64,000 bases of DNA, taken from contig CP089983.1 of NCBI GenBank assembly GCA_037157805.1, positions 13,541,707 to 13,605,706 on the forward strand. The letters are read 5' to 3'. The position numbers and the translations under genes were made by a program. Under the pieces are notes generated by a model that did not search any database, had not been told where the DNA came from, and saw nothing but the letters and a program-made list of their open reading frames with translations. The DNA comes from Sorangiineae bacterium MSr11367. GTDB taxonomy: Bacteria; Myxococcota_A; Polyangia; Polyangiales; Polyangiaceae. Below are positions 62,603-64,000 of this stretch, piece after piece; the first letter of the stretch is position 1, and each line of letters begins with the position of its first letter.

Positions 62603-64000
62603 CGGAAGCGAGCTGTAGACCTCCGACGTCAACCGCGATCGGCGGGGGTCCGTGTTAGCTGGCGCCGACCCTAACAAGGTCCCTTCCCATAAGCAATTCC
62701 CGCGAAAATACGCGGGAAGCGCCCACTCTTGACAGGACGATCCACGAGAAAAACGCATGACTCACTGGTCCCATCGGAGGGGGGACGAGCGTTTCAGCCA
62801 TCATTTTCTATATTTACGTGCCACCGCCCCTACCGGAAAGCGTGCGAGCGACATTTCACAGGTGATCTACACCCAATAAAGCCGTGTCATTTCACGCACT
62901 TTGGTCGTTCGTGCACATCGCCGTGGACGAGCTCGAAAAAGCGATGCTAGGAGCATGGTTCGCGTTTCGGACGCGGTGCTGTCACGCCGTTGCCCTTTTG
63001 ACGCGATCGCTAGAGCTTTCGAATCTGTTCAGCTTTCCGAACCCGTTCCGAGACCTGTAGCGTTCTTGTTCCCGCCGACCGATGGATCAAGGTCCATGGG
63101 GTTAGCAGGGACTCTTTTGTCTTGGCTTCAAAATCACCAGTCCATGCCTCCCCAATCGTAGTGGGGGGGGCTCCGTTGGTGAGTGCGCTGTTGAGTGAAA
63201 GCCGTGCAAGAAGGATGCGCAGCAAACCCGCGTAGCAAAGTGATGCATCGTTGGAAGTTCCCCGCGCGTTCTCGCGGGCTGATTGGTGTCCGCGTCAGCG
63301 GATCGTGCCGGTACCTCGCATGAGAGCGAGGTCAGACTCTGGGAGGGGTTCCGCAGCAACGAAACTTTGGGAGAACGATTTACTCGCCAATGTTTTTTCG
63401 ATACGGACGCTCCAGTCGCCTTCGAGGAGTGATCAGCTTCGGCGGTCCCGCAGCCTGTGTGTTGGGCAGGGTGGGGGAGTCGAGCCTGACAAGCCTGAGG
63501 GACGGAGGGGGAGGGAGGGACGTTCTGCCAGGCTGCACATGGCGGAGTCGTTCCCTGAAGCCCGCACAGCGGGGACGACACCTGTCAATTCAGGCAATTC
63601 AGCGGGGGAATCAACGATGAACGCGATTGTCCACAGCCTGTGGATAATTTGTTGGGAAACGTGCGCGTGCTGCGCGTGAAGGGATTTCGTGCGGCGTAAG
63701 TGAGAGCGGAAGTGACAGAGTGATTCTGAAAATGGCCGGGTCCGTTCGATTTTGCGGACAAACCACGAGAGCTCGAACGTAGATCGCAGAGTTCGCGTGG
63801 TTTTTGGTATCTGGCCCCTCTGAAGGCGTATCGTGCCGGATCCTTGTCACCCACGGTCACGTGCGGTGGAGGGAACCTTCGCGTGCATGCAAGAGGAAAC
63901 ACTCTTCGCCGCCAGGTTGATTCGAAGCGAAACGTCCGGCGGGGTGGGGCCGACAAATGAAGACGAGCCTAAGCAACGCAGGAGCGGGTGACGGGAACCG
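62603..64000. other. 1.4 kb without a convincing gene
   Basis: All open frames here are short, have poor codon bias and no recognisable domain, and the G+C content is lower by eye than in the genes. A pair of inverted DnaA-box-like sequences lies at 63627-63647 (separate entry). The end of the window cuts the region, so a promoter, a replication-related site or a decayed element remain open possibilities. Confidence 0.5.
63627..63647. other. head-to-head pair of DnaA-box-like sequences
   Basis: TTGTCCACA (one mismatch from TTATCCACA) at 63627-63635 faces TGTGGATAA (exact reverse complement of TTATCCACA) at 63639-63647, three bases apart. Such pairs occur at replication origins and at DnaA-controlled promoters. 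No dnaA, rpmH or dnaN gene is visible in the window, so the role is open. Confidence 0.45.

Noticed and set aside
63102-63581. 159-residue minus-strand frame near the right end
   Set aside because: Composition is unusual for this genome, has no domain, and overlaps other small frames; no ribosome site.
62603-64000. Structured RNA gene (RNase P RNA, tmRNA or 6S) in the gene-poor end
   Set aside because: No conserved signature of these RNAs could be seen by eye in this stretch.

Overview
The window looks like a piece of a large, high-GC myxobacterial (Myxococcota, probably Polyangia/Sorangium-type) chromosome. This is inferred from several things: strong third-position G/C bias, dense genes with many 1-4 base start/stop overlaps, a Ser/Thr kinase fused to a TPR-like tail, NtrC-type and ECF regulation, many lipoproteins and outer-membrane barrels of unknown role, four-helix-bundle ORFs inside inverted repeats, and an NRPS operon. 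No rRNA, phage, integrase or CRISPR array was seen.

Layout. 1-10 kb: the end of an unknown gene, a GH2 glycosidase lipoprotein, a decayed inverted-repeat element, a zinc-ribbon protein, an SMP-30-like lipoprotein, an astacin protease, a three-gene ECF-sigma operon (outer-membrane protein, sigma, anti-sigma) and proS. 10-22 kb: azoR with a divergent LysR, a membrane Ser/Thr kinase, a barrel protein, a 33-bp perfect inverted repeat, an oxidoreductase, two PKD lipoproteins, an amidohydrolase, LysR/DoxX, tRNA-Ser(CGA) and a bestrophin. 22-33.6 kb: a three-gene nonribosomal peptide operon, A-T-E*, then C-A-T-C-A-T-E*, then a GT17-like glycosyltransferase. It has no thioesterase and is followed by tRNA-Ser(GGA). 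33.8-43.6 kb: a sulfatase-fold lipoprotein with degraded metal ligands, a membrane-anchored multi-receiver regulator, an Eis-like acetyltransferase, a Bax-inhibitor-1 protein and a peptidase-MA metalloprotease. 43.6-50 kb: a frameshifted giant secreted carbohydrate-active-like protein, a porin and an acyltransferase. 50-61 kb: an extensin-like peptidase, a divergent NtrC/histidine-kinase pair sharing a palindromic sigma-54-type promoter, a repeat-rich PDZ protein, and a miaE operon. 61-64 kb: an inverted-repeat-bounded four-helix-bundle ORF, an outer-membrane protein and 1.4 kb with no convincing gene.

The two most unusual things are, first, three intergenic elements with long self-complementary arms built from short tandem units. 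One holds an intact S23/IVP-family four-helix-bundle ORF, one holds a frameshifted copy and one is empty. They resemble 23S rRNA intervening sequences but sit between protein genes. Second is the short NRPS system, predicted to join three branched aliphatic residues, with non-canonical terminal condensation/epimerization-type domains and a translationally coupled glycosyltransferase.

All calls come from reading the sequence by eye. No database search was run, and family names rest on recognised motifs.
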